From positions 62,001 to 126,000 of the forward strand of contig JAMQCK010000007.1 in assembly GCA_024196135.1 (NCBI GenBank): 64,000 nucleotides of DNA, written 5' to 3'. Positions 10,689-23,260 of this stretch are shown here, piece after piece. The notes under the pieces are model-generated. The model worked only from the letters and a program-made list of their open reading frames with translations. It searched no databases and was not told the DNA's origin. This DNA comes from Pleurotus ostreatus/Saccharomyces cerevisiae fusant. Taxonomy: Eukaryota; Opisthokonta. Position 1 is the stretch's first letter; each line of letters starts with the position of its first letter. Made by a program: the position numbers and the translations under genes.

Positions 10689-13482
10689 GGCTAGTGAGGC
10701 TTCGTGATCGACCTAAACCGCCGGGCGTGCTACAGGCAGATTCGAGGGTGCTCGGGGCGATGGTCGTCGCTTAAGTCAACCTGTCGTGCCCGAGCGATTT
10801 AGGGAGACGGGAAACCCGCTCGCTGGCAGCCCGTGCGCTGATGACGCCAGGAACCGCCAGATGGGTGGGAATCTATGTGAGCAGGTGAAGAAAAAGAAGC
10901 ATGCCTCTATGGAGTCCCCAGGTCGCGTGAGCACCGTTGGGCCAATCTGACGAGATAGCGCTATAAAGAGGGGCGGGGCAACGCGGGCCTGCAGCATGAG
11001 ATGCCGTTAAATGGAACCTCGGAAGCAACTGAGCAAACGACGCGTCTATGTCGCCAACAGGTCGGTGCAGATTGGCGTTCGTAGCTGCGGCGTCGGTCAT
11101 GCGTAGATCCCAGGATATTCAAGGACTGACGGCGCGGCCAGCGATGAGAAGCATAGGAATAGAAGACGTACAGCGATAGACATGCTTTCCCCCTTGCGAG
11201 AGCGAGCAACCTACACTATAGCAATTGCTCAAGACTGCAATGAGGACAACCTGATGGCGGTGGATGCGAAGTCATGTTGAACGGAGGATCGGGCCGGGGC
11301 AAGCTGCACGCTCCTCACGCAACATTCACGTGCCATCATGTTCGACAAGCGCCCAAACTGAGTCTGGGAGGCCTTGTACAGAATCACAGGCGCAGCGTGC
11401 TCCTCAGAGGAGAAGACACCTGCAAAGGACATCAAAATAGCTCTCGGAGAGTGAGCGACGCTAAATAGCACAAACGCACGCTAAGTTGGATATTGTGGCA
11501 AACCCCTTGAGAGATGAATGAACCCCGCACTAACCTCAACATCACCCCACAACATCCACAGCCCACCACGCTCATAGTTGGTCTTGTGACAACGCAATGT
11601 CGGCCCCCCACAACTCATCGAAGGCCAGACGTTTCTCCGCCCCGCATCCCGGATGTTGCCCACCTGACGCCCCCACAGTGCGGGCGCTATTCGAGCGCAA
11701 ACGCGGCCTCCAAACCTCGACTCGGAGCTCCGAGGGGCGCGCGTGGCGAGCAATGCACCGTCCGAATCGTATGATGAAGAGCCGGCGCGTATTGAAGAAT
11801 CCGGCGGCGCGCAAGTCTGACCGCCCCGCTGAACTTGCAGACCACCGCGTCTCACATGTTGCCGGCGCCACACTGCTTTCGTGAAGGGCGGGCCACAAAA
11901 GCGGTCAGGTGGGGGGTATTTCGAGCAGCGGGCTAGTTTAGGCGCAAGAGTGCCTCCGTGAAGGAAGCAGATGAGTTCTGGTGACTGCCAGCTGCGACGG
12001 ATGGTGGTGCAGGACGGAGTCGTGGCGTGCCAGAAGAGGCGCGCGACCCGATCTTGCGATCAGCGCTCGCGTATGTCAACTGCCGTATGAAGAGGCTGTT
12101 GATAGCAGTTACCGTTCCTGTGCTAGAGCCCAGTCCAATGGCAGAGGGGTGCGTCCGGGGTAAGAGGAGATTGCCAGAGCAGAATGCAGTAGCCGGGTCG
12201 AGGCGTAGCGAGTTCCGAGAGCGTTTGCTCTCCCATGCGGACAGCGAGAATGCACGCTCATGAGAGGAAGTTCGCAGGCTGGAAGGGCCTCTGCTTGATT
12301 CCCCACATCCAGCCCCGCGGGGGCTTTACACAGGAGCGCTGCACCCTGATCCTCCGGCTATGGCAAATGCGGACATAACGGATTTTCTCCCAGGCACATG
12401 AGACGATGAACTCACAGCGACGTCGAGGATGTGTGGCACGCCGCCGCCGTTGATGAGTACGAGCGCCTGTCGGCTGACGCAAATCCACGCTAGAAAACAG
12501 CTGGAAGCCGCGAGGGGGCGTACGCGAGGCGGACCTGCCCCCCGCGTTTAGTCGAGACGCGCGGAATGACCTGAAATGACCTGAGCTGACGAGGGCCTAG
12601 GGCGGGAGAGAATAACGGCTCGCAACCGTATCTACGCCGCATCAGGATATTAGGAGGCCTCCGCCTGAGCTGAGAGAGCGGCACGGTGGCGGCGCGCCTA
12701 TGAGACAGCAACCGGGTAGAGTAAGGTCCGTACGCGCAGGCTGCAATCTCTTCTCGCGTATGACTGGTGCCGCGGAGGCTCTTCCATGTCTCTTTGGCCA
12801 GTCTCAGTCCAGGCGTACGATTGGGCTCGACGAGCCGTAAGTTGCGACGGCTCGCGCGGCGATGGCGGGTGCGGATCTTTGCAAATGAGACCGACGCGGA
12901 GGTGGAGGCCCTCCCTCGCCCATGACATTGCTGGATACGTCGCTGTGGCTCTGTCTACAGGGTGAAGGGCTACACGTGAATATTTTTGGTTAGCCCCCAG
13001 GCTCTCGCAGCATCGCAGCACGGTGCAGCGGGACGACTGAATCTGACGTCGAGGAGGAGCAGTGCAATCAATTGGGGCACCGGGTCCCTAAACGCTCCGA
13101 GCTTTCAGCGCTGCCGGAGAGGCAGGGAAAACTTCGTCGGGCGCGGTTTTTTCTGGGGTCGTCCCTCGACGAGGCGCGCAGTGCCCGACGCGCGACGCTG
13201 GTCGCAGGGCGCGGTCGGGCGGCGGGGGGATTGCGGGTAAAGCCCATGTGGAGGCTCCGTAAGCACCCGCACCTGGTCCGTACGTCCGGAGGCCGGCCGG
13301 CTGATTATATCGATCATTATTTGTACCGGATTTGGCGGACTTGTCTTGTGCCTTTTATTTGCAAATTCGCTTTCTTGCCTGCTTCCTCGACCTTTTATCG
13401 CATCCCCGCCGCCGACACCGTTGCCCACGACATGCTCGAAGCGTAGAACGCCTTCGACATCGACGAGCACAACCTGTATCTA
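10689..13482. other. 2.8 kb intergenic, GC-rich, no gene recognised
   Basis: Separates the divergently oriented MFS transporter and Reg1-like gene, so it holds both promoters. Several overlapping frames around 11481-11898 are open on both strands, which fits GC-rich non-coding DNA better than a gene. No transposon ends, domain or RNA gene recognised. Confidence 0.45.
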
Positions 13483-16381
13483 ATGGCCGCGTACCTTCCC
13501 CTCCTAGTCGGCTCTGTCGCCAACAACAACGCCATCTCCGATGACTCCTCCGTCACCACCCAGCCCAGAGGCCAGGTAGACTATCTCTCCCACCAATGGC
13601 TCGAGGAGGACGTGTGGAAGTCATGGCGGAACATGACGAAGCAGAAGAACGAGATTGCGAACGGCGCGCGTCTCGAGAACGCGAGCTGGAGAACCTGGTG
13701 GAAGCAGAGGAATGGGCTGAAGACGATCAGCCCAGAGACGCTCAACTGGTACGTGTCCTTCTCCCTCCCGGGGCCTTTGGCGCTGACCAACGGCGTCTTT
13801 CACTGCTAGGCTCAAGGACTCGGATGTCACATGGCTCTATGGTCCGCTTCACACGGCCGTCGAGTGGACGCCCCCGCCAAAGCCCAAGCCAGATCCCACA
13901 TCTGTCGACGACAGAGCCGCTGCTTCCGCTCATGACCGTCTCAACCTCTCCTCGCCGTATATTCGGCATAAACCTATTCTGAAGCACCGCAGTATATCGG
14001 AGCTTCTGACGAGCGAACTTCCCGCCAGCCCCCTCTTTAGTCCCGCTGAAAGCGAGGACGAAGGCGAGGGCAAGCTGGGCGCAGGACACAACGGTCACTT
14101 GGACACCGTTCCCGAAGCCGAGGAGGAGGACGATAGCTCAAAGCGCCCCTCGCTCATGTACACGAAGTCCGATTCGCACATCGCGAAATGGCCTGATCGC
14201 ACATTCCGCAAAGACTCCCCTCCTCGTGTCCCTCCTCCCAACCACCCGCCGGAGCATGAGCAACGCCCGACGCATCACCTCTACTCTCATAACAGCGACC
14301 CTTCCAAGCAGAAGAAGCATATCAGCTTCAACACCTTCGTCGAGCAGTGCATAGCTATCGACAAACCCTCCGAGCCTGGAACGACACCCATCGATAGCGC
14401 AGCACCGACCGAAGTCGTCCTCGGCTCTGACGCATGGCGGCACAAGGCTGGTCTTAACAAGGCACATTGGGTTGGCTATGACGAGTGCGTCCTTCTTTGC
14501 ATTGAATTTGGTTTCACGTCTCTGACTCTATGTCAGGTACGACGACGAAGACGACGAAGACGATGACGGCGAGGGCTCTCCCTGGGACAACACCAACGAG
14601 AGCGCTATCGGCAGCGACGAATCCGACGAGGATGACGAGGGTTTCATCCAGATGCGCGGATCATCGTATCACCAGGCGCCCAACAAGCCGCGGTCCAAGT
14701 CCAAGACATCGGACTCCTCTGCATCTACGTCCTCGTCCTCGTCCACGGGCTCCCGCCCACGGCGCAAGTCGTCATCCGGGAACCGCCTGGCGCCTTCCTT
14801 CCACCGCGCTAATGGCCGTAAACCGACTCTGGAGGAGCCCAAGCCGCCCGTTCACGTCACCATAGCGCCTATCGCCCCGACGATGCTCAAAGTCGGCAAG
14901 GAGCCCGAGGACAGCGTAAACGGCTGGACCGAGGGTCTCGGCGATGACGGCGACGACGACAGCGGTTACAAGTACTACGGCAAATGGTCGCCGAACAACC
15001 ACAGCGACGTCAACGCGCCCGTCGAGTTGGTCTATGCCCCGCCAAACGGCAGGCAAGCTGACCAGTTTGACGCTGTCGAGAGCCCTACGCCGCGCGTCGG
15101 ATTCGGTCCGCACAGCGCGGTCGCTCAGGACGAGGGCGCGGAGGAGGAGCGCGTCGACGATGTAGACGTGCGCGAGGACAATGGGCCAGAGGGTAAGCTG
15201 AATTGTCTTCGTGGCCTCCGGGTGACCTGAATTTTAACAGTTACGCAGACGCAGGCGCGCACAATGTAGGCGTGCGGCAGGTCGTGCCCGTCGTGACCAG
15301 GACATCCCCCACGACGGTGTCACGAGATTTGGAGGACGAGGACTTGCGGGAGGAGGACGCATACGAGTACTTCTCGAGCCCAGACATGGGTTCGTCGGAG
15401 GACTTCGGTGCGAGGAGGAGCACGCGTGGGGGGAGGGAGGAAAGGCGGGAGAAGAAGCAGGAGATAGAGGAGGTTCCCAGAGGACGTTCGCGTTCACGTT
15501 CAAGATCAAGAACACCGTCGCCGCAGCTAGTCTCGCCATCGTCGAAGGCAGATGTCTTAATACCACGATCATCATCCGGATCGTCTCTACTTCCGCCAAC
15601 TGTGCGCGGCCGGCCGACATCACCAACACACTCTACACCCAGCCGCGGGCGGTCATCCACACGGACATCATCATCACTTTCGGACCGTGGCTCGCCGATT
15701 GGCAGCATTGGAAGCTGTAGCTCGAGTAGTTTGTCTCCTGAAGGCATTACGTCCCCGGGCAGCGCTTACGCGAACGGCCGTTCGAACGGACGGGAACGAG
15801 AACGAGGGCGGGATCGGTCGGGCAAGCGCTTGAACTCTAGTTTGAGCCCTGGCTCGCCGGACCCGGTTGATGGGACGCGCGTCAGCCTCGATGCGGTAGC
15901 GGCCAGCGCGGTGGCGGACAAGAACGCGAGCAACAGCACGATCAACGGCAACGCGAGCGACACTACGATCAACACGCCGGTTGCGCAGACTGGTCACAAC
16001 GAGGTGCAGGCGAAGACCAATGGGGTCCCCAGCGGTATCACCAAGTCACGACCCGTTGTCGCCCCGTCCACGCCTGCGCCCACGTCACCAACGCGCACGC
16101 ATGCGAAGTCGTTCAGCGTGTCGCTGCCTGTCGTCTCGACGAGTACGACGCCGCCATCGAAGAGCCCTGAAGACTCCCCCATCCGTCGTTCACCGTCCTC
16201 GCCTTCGTCTCCTGGTCATGTCAAGTCACCGAGCGTCAACGCCCTTCAGCACAATCTGGACCACGAAGGCGGTATCGTTGGTCGCGCCATCGACGCCGTC
16301 TCGCACGCCGGTGCACTCCTCGGTTTATGGCACAATCATCACCACAACCACCACGCTACGCAAGGCTCGCAGGCCCACTGA
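13483..16381 (+). CDS. Reg1-like protein phosphatase 1 (Glc7) regulatory subunit
   Basis: A 909-residue, mostly disordered protein. Near residues 35-75 it has a DUF1752-type motif (NGARLENASWRTWWKQRNG). At about residue 260 comes KKHISFNTFVEQCIAI, which matches the PP1-docking RVxF segment (K-x-I-x-F) and following residues of yeast Reg1, the subunit that directs Glc7 to Snf1 in glucose repression. Between them is KPILKHRSISELL. The rest holds acidic runs, SR-like RSRSRSRSRTPSP, long Ser/Pro tracts and a His-rich end (HNHHHNHHATQ). Introns are 13749-13809, 14485-14536 and 15193-15248; with these the frame closes exactly. An in-frame stop just upstream supports ATG 13483. By homology it tunes carbon-source signalling; that role is inferred. 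Confidence 0.85.
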
Positions 16382-19300
16382 GGGACTGCTCTGGCGTATC
16401 GTAGGTCGGCTTATTCACTATTTATCTTCCTCGCATGCACCACACCCGGTACCGTCCACACGGTTTCGGACCCCACCCCACCACCATTTACGTGTAATTC
16501 CTACCGTCTTCCATACGCCTTGTCTTACCCCTTCTCGCTTGCACCTTTGCCTCATTTGTTCTGGACCGCGTGGTGGCATTTGGCCCTTGTTCGTCGTCTG
16601 CAGCCTCGAGTTCGTCGGGACATCGTATGATACTAATGTCCATTAGTGTACATAATTGCTTGGCTTCGCAGTTCGCATCTTATATCCCCCCCTGCTTTTG
16701 ACTGTCAATCTCACCCTCAATCATCTCACTCTCGCATTGCCTACTCGCCCGAACATTCGCGTACAATACCTCGTGTGGTACTATTGATTCGCGAGTTCGC
16801 CAATAGATTGCATGGTTTGCATGAGTTGGCGGTTCGACGGCTGCAGGGGTGCGATATCTGACGTGTACGCCTGGCGTACATCATGTCCTGGGAAGGTTCA
16901 CAGCACAGTTCTGCCGCGCATGGTGCACCTTCGCTGAGTGTGGCTCGCATCCTGAGTGGAGCCAATAGATTTGTAGCAATCGATTCTGCCGCTGAGTCCT
17001 CTAGTCGCTCCAATCACCGTCTTCCATTTTGGACCGCGGGTAACAGGTGGGCAAGTCCGACCCGGCCTCTGGGCAAGGGTGGGTTGAATCAATACGCACA
17101 GGCACGCCCGTGGGATCGAGACAATGGAAAAAACAGACCTTGACGCCCGATAAGGCAGGTCTACAGCGCCGGGCACCCCTCATCGTCTCCTGCCATCCAC
17201 TTCGAGGGTGGCATCAAGGTCGATAAGAATGAGTACGTTACTAGCGACTGGGCGGATGCGCTATAGTTGGGACGACTGTATACGCGTAATCCTCTCCGAT
17301 AGGCGCAAAATGCTGTCAAACGCGTGGGATCGTGGGTGCGATTGTGTGAAGGGAAGGCCTTCTATAGATCCAGACGCGGTAAGAGTGCCTCTGGTTGGCG
17401 GAGACGTCGGCAGGGGCTCGGCTCCTATACGCGCTATGTCCGAGTTGGCCCCGGGCATCACGACGCACGCTGGGTAAACGCACTCGCCGAAGGTGCGCGC
17501 CACAGCTCACCGAGCTTCGGCGTGCGGTAAGCCATCCTCAGACGAGGAGATAGCATGGTAGGGCGGCGGACGGGAGGTCTGACCATTGGGGTAAGGCGAT
17601 CGTCGGTGGACTGTCGCGGCAGACTCGGTGCGTCACGTCCGCGTGGCCATGAAAGATAGACACAGAAAGCGAAGGCTTCGCTGAAGAACCAGGCCAAGTT
17701 GGATACCTGGCATATGATAAGGTGAGATCTCAACGTTCGGTGTTAACGAGCGCGCGTTCTCCTGGACCCTGTCTTCGAGCGATATGTAGGGACGAACGGG
17801 TTCCTCGGGTCAACACGTCGTCTCAACTGAGAAAGCTGGGTAGTACTACCGTCCAAAGAGATGGCTTCACCGGTTCGGAAATGTCCGTTGTTTCGATATC
17901 GATCCGCCTCCCGTCCTGGGCATGCCGTATACTAGGATCTCGTGATCACCTTGCTTGCAAGGTATCTACACCTGTCTTATTGACGACGCCACGAGTTTTT
18001 TTGCGGCATAAGTACAAACAATCGATGTCATTCGTCACCTGTCCGCAATAGCGCTGTTGTCGGCGCTTCGGGGCACCCGAGATGAAACTTGCCGTTCCGC
18101 TCTATCTGAATGAGTAAGGGATTGAAACCACACAATCCAGAGAACCCGTAGACAAAGGGCTTTCATGGCAGACAAAGATGTAAATCTAACACAAGGGTGC
18201 ATAATAATGGTCGGAACGAAATCGGAATGAGGCGTTGAGGTACAACGGCAAATTCCGGTGTCGGCACCGATAAATCACCTGATTGGTTGAAATCCAACCC
18301 TGCGTCTTGCACGCCATCTTCACCACGCCTCCTTAACTTTCCTCGCTTGTAATGATACATATTGGACACCGGTACTCACTATGCATATATTGAGTACCAA
18401 GAAGGATGCCTACGCGATGGCCAGCGCGTTCTACTTTGGAATGCCCCTCCCGTGAATAATCTTGACATAGAGATGGGCGGAGAATAAAGGAGACAATCCT
18501 TGAGGTGCGTAACAGCTCAATTGCCTTGGGATACTGCATGTGAGCCACTGACAGACATGCAAACCCCCGGCATGCGGAAGGTACTCCTCAAACGAAGGAC
18601 TTGCCGTGAGTCCGCGTGCTTCGTTCTTCATCCCCCCGTCTGCGACGTCTTGCGAGGCCTTCTCACCCCAGACAGGTGCGAGGAGGGAGATATATATGGG
18701 AGGAGTATCGCGCATGGTAATTGTGCTTTCAAGGTGGCGACGGCGGGCGTCTTAAATTGGACGAGGGAAGAAAAAGAATTATGTGGAGGCCGCAATGTTT
18801 CGGAGGGCAGGGAAGACGGACGCGAGCATGCTCACATGCGTGAGTGGCGTCATTAACTTACTGTGCGGGAAGGGGGAGACAAAGGGGAGAGGGATTGGGT
18901 GTAGAGATATAGGAGGTCAAATTCTCATCGGCAGTCCGCAGGAACGCGTACCTGCAGGGTGGTGAGCGACCGTCGTGCGTAAGTCGTCCCCTTAGGGGTG
19001 CCCGCAAGAGAGGCCAAGAGCGCAGGCCGTGAATCAACACTCGGCGCTAAGCGCATGCACCAAGGGCCAGGCAGAAGAAAATCTGGAGACACGAATCGAC
19101 CTCTCCAGTGAAAAAGCGAGGCGAAGAAAGGTGGGCAAGGGGGAACTAGCAAGGGGGGTCGTTGTGCTGGTGCATTGATTTAAGTAGAAAGCGCGAGAAA
19201 AAACTCTTCTAGATTCGACCTCTATCGAAGACGGACCAAATGCGCGCGGAAAGGCTAGGGAGGCCTTTGGAGAATTTGCGCTATTGCCATCCTACAAGCT

Positions 19301-19486
19301 CACTAGACCAAATCGTTGCCAGTCGTGTCCGAAGGATCCAGCGTTTGAGTACGTACCCGCTACGCAAGCAAGGTTGGGAGCCGGCCCCGCCGGAGCTTCT
19401 CTAGTTTGGCTTATTCGTGCTGCATAGGTTTGCGGCGCCTAAAACCCTTCTTGCCTCTCACGAGCACCATCGCGATACACGAGGCA
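16382..19486. other. 3.1 kb intergenic, no gene recognised
   Basis: Lies between the Reg1-like stop and the first BTB gene. The first few hundred bases are pyrimidine-rich and probably the Reg1-like 3' UTR. The rest contains only short overlapping frames on both strands. No tRNA, transposon or domain recognised. Confidence 0.45.
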
Positions 19487-20469
19487 ATGGCGAGCGGCGA
19501 GAAAACCCGTAGTCGTCGCGCACAGGCGCCCTTCGACGACGCAGAGGCGGATGTCATCATGCGCAGCTCCGACGGCGTCGACTTCCGCGTGCATAAGCTC
19601 CTGCTCTCCCTGGTGTCGACGTTCTTCAGGGATATGTTTTCGCTGCCGCATGTCGGTCACGGAGGGCCCGACGACGGCGATCGCGCGACTGGCGGAGCGC
19701 AGACACCGGTCGTAGAGGTCGAGGAGAACGCCGACCTATTGGAGCAATTCCTGCGATGGTGCGATCCCCGATGCACCCCATCGCCCATAGCGACCTGGGA
19801 GGACGTCAACGCCCTGGTGATGATTTCCATCAAGTACGATGCGGTGTCGGTGTCTCGTCGAGCCTCCGAAATTGTACAGGGGTCAGCCCTTGTCGCTCAG
19901 AGTCCTCTCCGAGCATACGCATTGGCCGTCCGATCCAGCAACAGGACACTGGCGCAGAGAGCGGCCAAGAAGGCATCGCGGGCAGGGCTCGACACATGGG
20001 AGGTCAACGAGGATACAAAGCACATGCCCGTACTGGCATATCATCACCTGCTGGCCTATCATCTCGCGCGCGGGCAGCGAGCAGTTCAGATGATTGAAGA
20101 ATGGGGCGGCCGAGTTCACGGAGGATGGGGCCAGCAGGCGGGGAAACCTTGGTGGGCTCACGCCAATACAAGTGAATGCACGGGCCAATGGTGGACCCTG
20201 TATATTCGCAGACTTTGTGCTGAGGCGAAGGATCGTCCGTATGGTATGAAATCATCTGCTTTGCGCCGCTTGAGCCACGGTACGCCTGACAGCGTGGACA
20301 AGCGAGGGCTTCTTTGCAGATTTTGCGAGAGTCAGGCAAACTTGCACGCGATGCAATTCTTGCATGATCTCGCGCCTGCGCTTGACTCGGAGTTGGATAA
20401 GGTAAGCCGTTTTAATGGGTATGTGCAACGCACTCACCGGCATCGAAGATTGTTCTACAATTTGATTGA
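19487..20469 (+). CDS. BTB/POZ domain protein, copy 1 of 3
   Basis: Encodes about 311 residues. The N-terminal third is a BTB/POZ fold: FDDAEADVIMRSSDGVDF then RVHKLLLSLVSTFFRDMFSL, and later VVEVEENADLLEQFLRWCDP. The rest is a helical region shared by the three copies (PLRAYALAVRSSNRTLAQ, GQWWTLYIRRLCAEA) and a possible metal-binding LLCRFCES...HAMQF. BTB domains dimerise and often recruit cullin-3 ligases or transcription partners; the job of this Agaricomycete expansion is unknown. The start ATG is shared with copy 3 inside a 32-nt identical block (19465-19496). A donor at 20402 after LDSELDK, with an acceptor at 20448, gives a tiny last exon (IVLQFD then stop). Without splicing the frame would run on to 20617 with unlike sequence. 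Confidence 0.8.
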
Positions 20470-20857
20470 GGTTACCTCAAGTCGACGGGAACATATGACT
20501 ACGTGTACTTTGATCGGCACGAAAGAGTGCTTTCGCTCGCTGTCGTTGATGTATGGCATTGCGAGTAGACCGTTTGCTGTCCCTTGCCCCTTCGAGTGGA
20601 AAACAGGCCGCAGATGATATTGACGTCGCGAATCTGCTATCTTTCCAGGCCATTATTCTACTCCTTGACGCGATGATGCGACTGCTCGACGAGTGAGCAA
20701 GCGCAGGATGAGCAGGCCAGCAGTCGGAAGACGTAATGTTGTTCAATACCTGTTACACCAGAAGTGCGGTCCGGGAAGATTCCGAGTTGGCGCGCGGCGC
20801 GCGCGCAAGAAGAGGGTGGGCATGCCGTGTACTAGGATTTAATGACTCAGTATTGGC
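20470..20857. other. Spacer between BTB copies 1 and 2
   Basis: No gene seen. Contains an 18-base stretch of alternating G/C (GCGCGCGGCGCGCGCGC-like) near 20790-20810 and the likely promoter of copy 2. Confidence 0.4.
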
Positions 20858-21961
20858 ATGCGTTCTGCACGAGTTCTCCGCACCTCCGCACGCACCATGT
20901 CTCTGACGGCCACCGTCGCGGCGACCGCGACATCGACGGGGACGGGGAACGCGCCTGCCCGTCAGGCGAAAAGACCATTCGACGACGAAGCAGCAGACGC
21001 TATCCTTCGCAGCTCTGACGGAGTCAACTTCCGCGTCTACCGTGTCCTGCTCTCGCTGGTCTCGTCAGTCTTTGGCGACATACTATCGCTTCCGTCCTTC
21101 GGCCATGGGGGATCCATCGGCCATGGCAGCGGAGCGATCAACGAGGAGATTCCCACCCTGGATGTGGAGGAGGACGCTCATACCCTGGAGAGCTTCCTGC
21201 GCTGGTGCGATCCTCGATGCACGTCGCCGTTCGTGGAGAATTGGGAGGATGTTCAGGCCATGATGACCATGTCCATCAAGTACGACGCACCGTCCGTGGG
21301 CCGTCGCATCTCCGAGTGCATGCAGGGCACAACTCTGGTCACCCATTTTCCTATTCGCGCGTACATCTTGGCGATGCGGACCGGCAACAGGAGACTAGCG
21401 CAGATGGCCGCAAGAGAGGCCTCGCGCGCAGGAATCGAGACCTGGAAATCTTGCAAGGAGATGGAACACATGTCCGGGCTGCTCTACCATCGTCTCCTCG
21501 ACTACCACATCGCCTGCGTCAATCGAGCGGTAAAAACAGTCGAAGAGCTGGGCGCCCTGCCGACCACGGATTGGCGGATTGGGGTCCCCCGGTGGAGCCA
21601 TGTAGAAGGGACCGGCTGCACTGGGCAATGGTGGAAGCTGTATGTCGGGAGACTTTGCGCTGAGGTCAGAGAACGTCCGGACGGGTTCGGCTCATCGAGG
21701 CTGCGAGTCTTGGCGCAGCACACTCCTGCCGATGTGGATAGGGCCGGCGTTCTCTGCAAACTGTGCGCAAGCAATGCACATCCGCACGCTATGCGCTTTT
21801 GGAGCGAGCTGGCCACGGAACTGGACTGTGTGTTGGACGTCAACGAGGTAAGCGGCCTGAGTTGCGACGACCACAAACATTCACCAGAATCACAGATAGC
21901 CATACAGCTCGATGAAGACCAAGTCGGGGACGGTGGGGAGGGCGGGCTTTTGTACGTTTGA
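20858..21961 (+). CDS. BTB/POZ domain protein, copy 2 of 3
   Basis: Same architecture as its neighbours: Ala/Thr-rich N-terminus, then the BTB core (FDDEAADAILRSSDGVNF, RVYRVLLSLVSSVFGDIL, VEEDAHTLESFLRWCDPRC), a helical middle (LAQMAAREASRAGIETW) and GQWWKLYVGRLCAEV followed by GVLCKLCASNAHPHAMRFW, a candidate CxxC...H site. An intron at 21848-21895 is 48 nt, has no stop and keeps frame, so splicing or retention would both give protein; splicing gives a last exon IAIQLDEDQVGDGGEGG. Two in-frame ATGs (20858, 20897) are possible; the second (MSLTATVAA) starts nearer where the paralogues begin. The C-terminal half resembles copy 1 more than copy 3. Function unknown. Confidence 0.8.
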   Translation: MRSARVLRTSARTMSLTATVAATATSTGTGNAPARQAKRPFDDEAADAILRSSDGVNFRVYRVLLSLVSSVFGDILSLPSFGHGGSIGHGSGAINEEIPTLDVEEDAHTLESFLRWCDPRCTSPFVENWEDVQAMMTMSIKYDAPSVGRRISECMQGTTLVTHFPIRAYILAMRTGNRRLAQMAAREASRAGIETWKSCKEMEHMSGLLYHRLLDYHIACVNRAVKTVEELGALPTTDWRIGVPRWSHVEGTGCTGQWWKLYVGRLCAEVRERPDGFGSSRLRVLAQHTPADVDRAGVLCKLCASNAHPHAMRFWSELATELDCVLDVNEVSGLSCDDHKHSPESQIAIQLDEDQVGDGGEGGLLYV

Positions 21962-22229
21962 CGCAGCGAATAGTGTTCGTATATATGAGTGTGCCCTGCA
22001 GAGTCGCTGGAAAATATGGGTCGGTGTCGCGTATGCATCCTGCCGAAACTCAGTGTCAGTTGCCGGGGGTACGCACGCTCCAGATACGCTCTATCTTGCT
22101 TGAACAATCTACTTGCCCGTCCACGCCGTACGCTAGCTGAGATCCCGTGACGCGGCCTGGCGTTCGCGAGCTTCGAGCGTCTAAACGCCCATCTTGCCTC
22201 CCACGACCACCATCGCGATACACGAGGCA

Positions 22230-23260
22230 ATGGCGAGCGTCGAGAAAACCCGTGCTCGTCGCGCAATGGCGCCCTTCAACGACGCAGCTGCAGACGTTGT
22301 CCTGCGCACCTCCGATCGCGTCGACTTCCGCGTTCACAAACTCCTGCTCTGCCTGGTCTCGTCATTCTTCAGCGACATGTTCTCCCTCCCGCACATCGGC
22401 CAAGGGGGGCCGCACGTCAGTCCAGGAGGGTCTGATGGCGGCGATCGCACCTCCGGCAGGTTCTTCATACCAGTCGTAGAGGTCGAGGAGGACGCGGAGA
22501 CGTTGGAACAGCTGCTGCGGTGGTGCGACCCTCGTTGCACGCCGTTGCCGCTGACCACCTGGAAGGACGTCCAGACCATCGCAGCGCTCGCCGTAAAATA
22601 TGATGCACCGTCGATATCCCGTCGCGTATCTGAATCCCTGCTAAGGACGGCACTCGTCGCGGATAATCCTCTCCGAGCATACGCCTTCGCAGTACGAGTC
22701 AACAACAAGGAGCTGGCGCAGGGGGCGGCTAGGGAGGCTTCTAGCGCTGGTATCTCCGCTTGGAAATCAGGCGTTGAGCTGGATCATATATCAGGATCGG
22801 CGTATCATCGCTTGCTGGAGTACCACTTGGCGTGCGCTCGTCGGGGCGTGCAGATTGTGGAAGAGTGGACTGCGAGGGACACAAACACTAATCCGCCGAT
22901 AATTGGGATTCCTCCTTGGAAAAAGGTATGGTCAGAATGGGAAAGGGAAAGGCGTAACAAGGGCGGATGTAGTTGCGACCTGAATTGGTGGAAGGTGCTC
23001 ACCCGGACACTGCGGGTTGCCGTGGAGAAGCAACCGAGAGGGTTGGGTTCAACCTGGATAGGATTCCCTACCGAGGGCCCGGATGGCGAAAGGCCCTCAC
23101 TGTGTGTGATCTGTAGGAACCAAGGACCTATGCACGCCGTCGAGTTCACCGGTGCGCTGGCCACTCATCTTGACTCGGAATTGGACAAGGTGAGCTGTCG
23201 ATATCATCTCAGAGACGTAGCTAATGTACTCACTGGAATAACTGCCAGATTTGTCTGTAA
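22230..23260 (+). CDS. BTB/POZ domain protein, copy 3 of 3
   Basis: About 323 residues. The BTB domain is close to copy 1 (FNDAAADVVLRTSDRVDF, RVHKLLLCLVSSFFSDMF, VVEVEEDAETLEQLLRWCDP), with near-identical DNA around the start codon. The C-terminal half has drifted: where copies 1 and 2 have CTGQWW it reads CSCDLNWWKVLTRTLR, with an insertion rich in charged residues, and the CxxC region is SLCVICRNQGPMHAVEF. The donor at 23190 after LDSELDK and acceptor at 23248 give a four-codon tail (ICL plus stop after the splice), matching the tiny last exon of copy 1. Role unknown; see copy 1 for the domain. Confidence 0.8.

Noticed and set aside
11481..11898. Overlapping open frames on both strands in the 10.7-13.5 kb gap
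   Set aside because: Several frames are open at once, as expected in stop-poor GC-rich DNA. None looks like a protein family.
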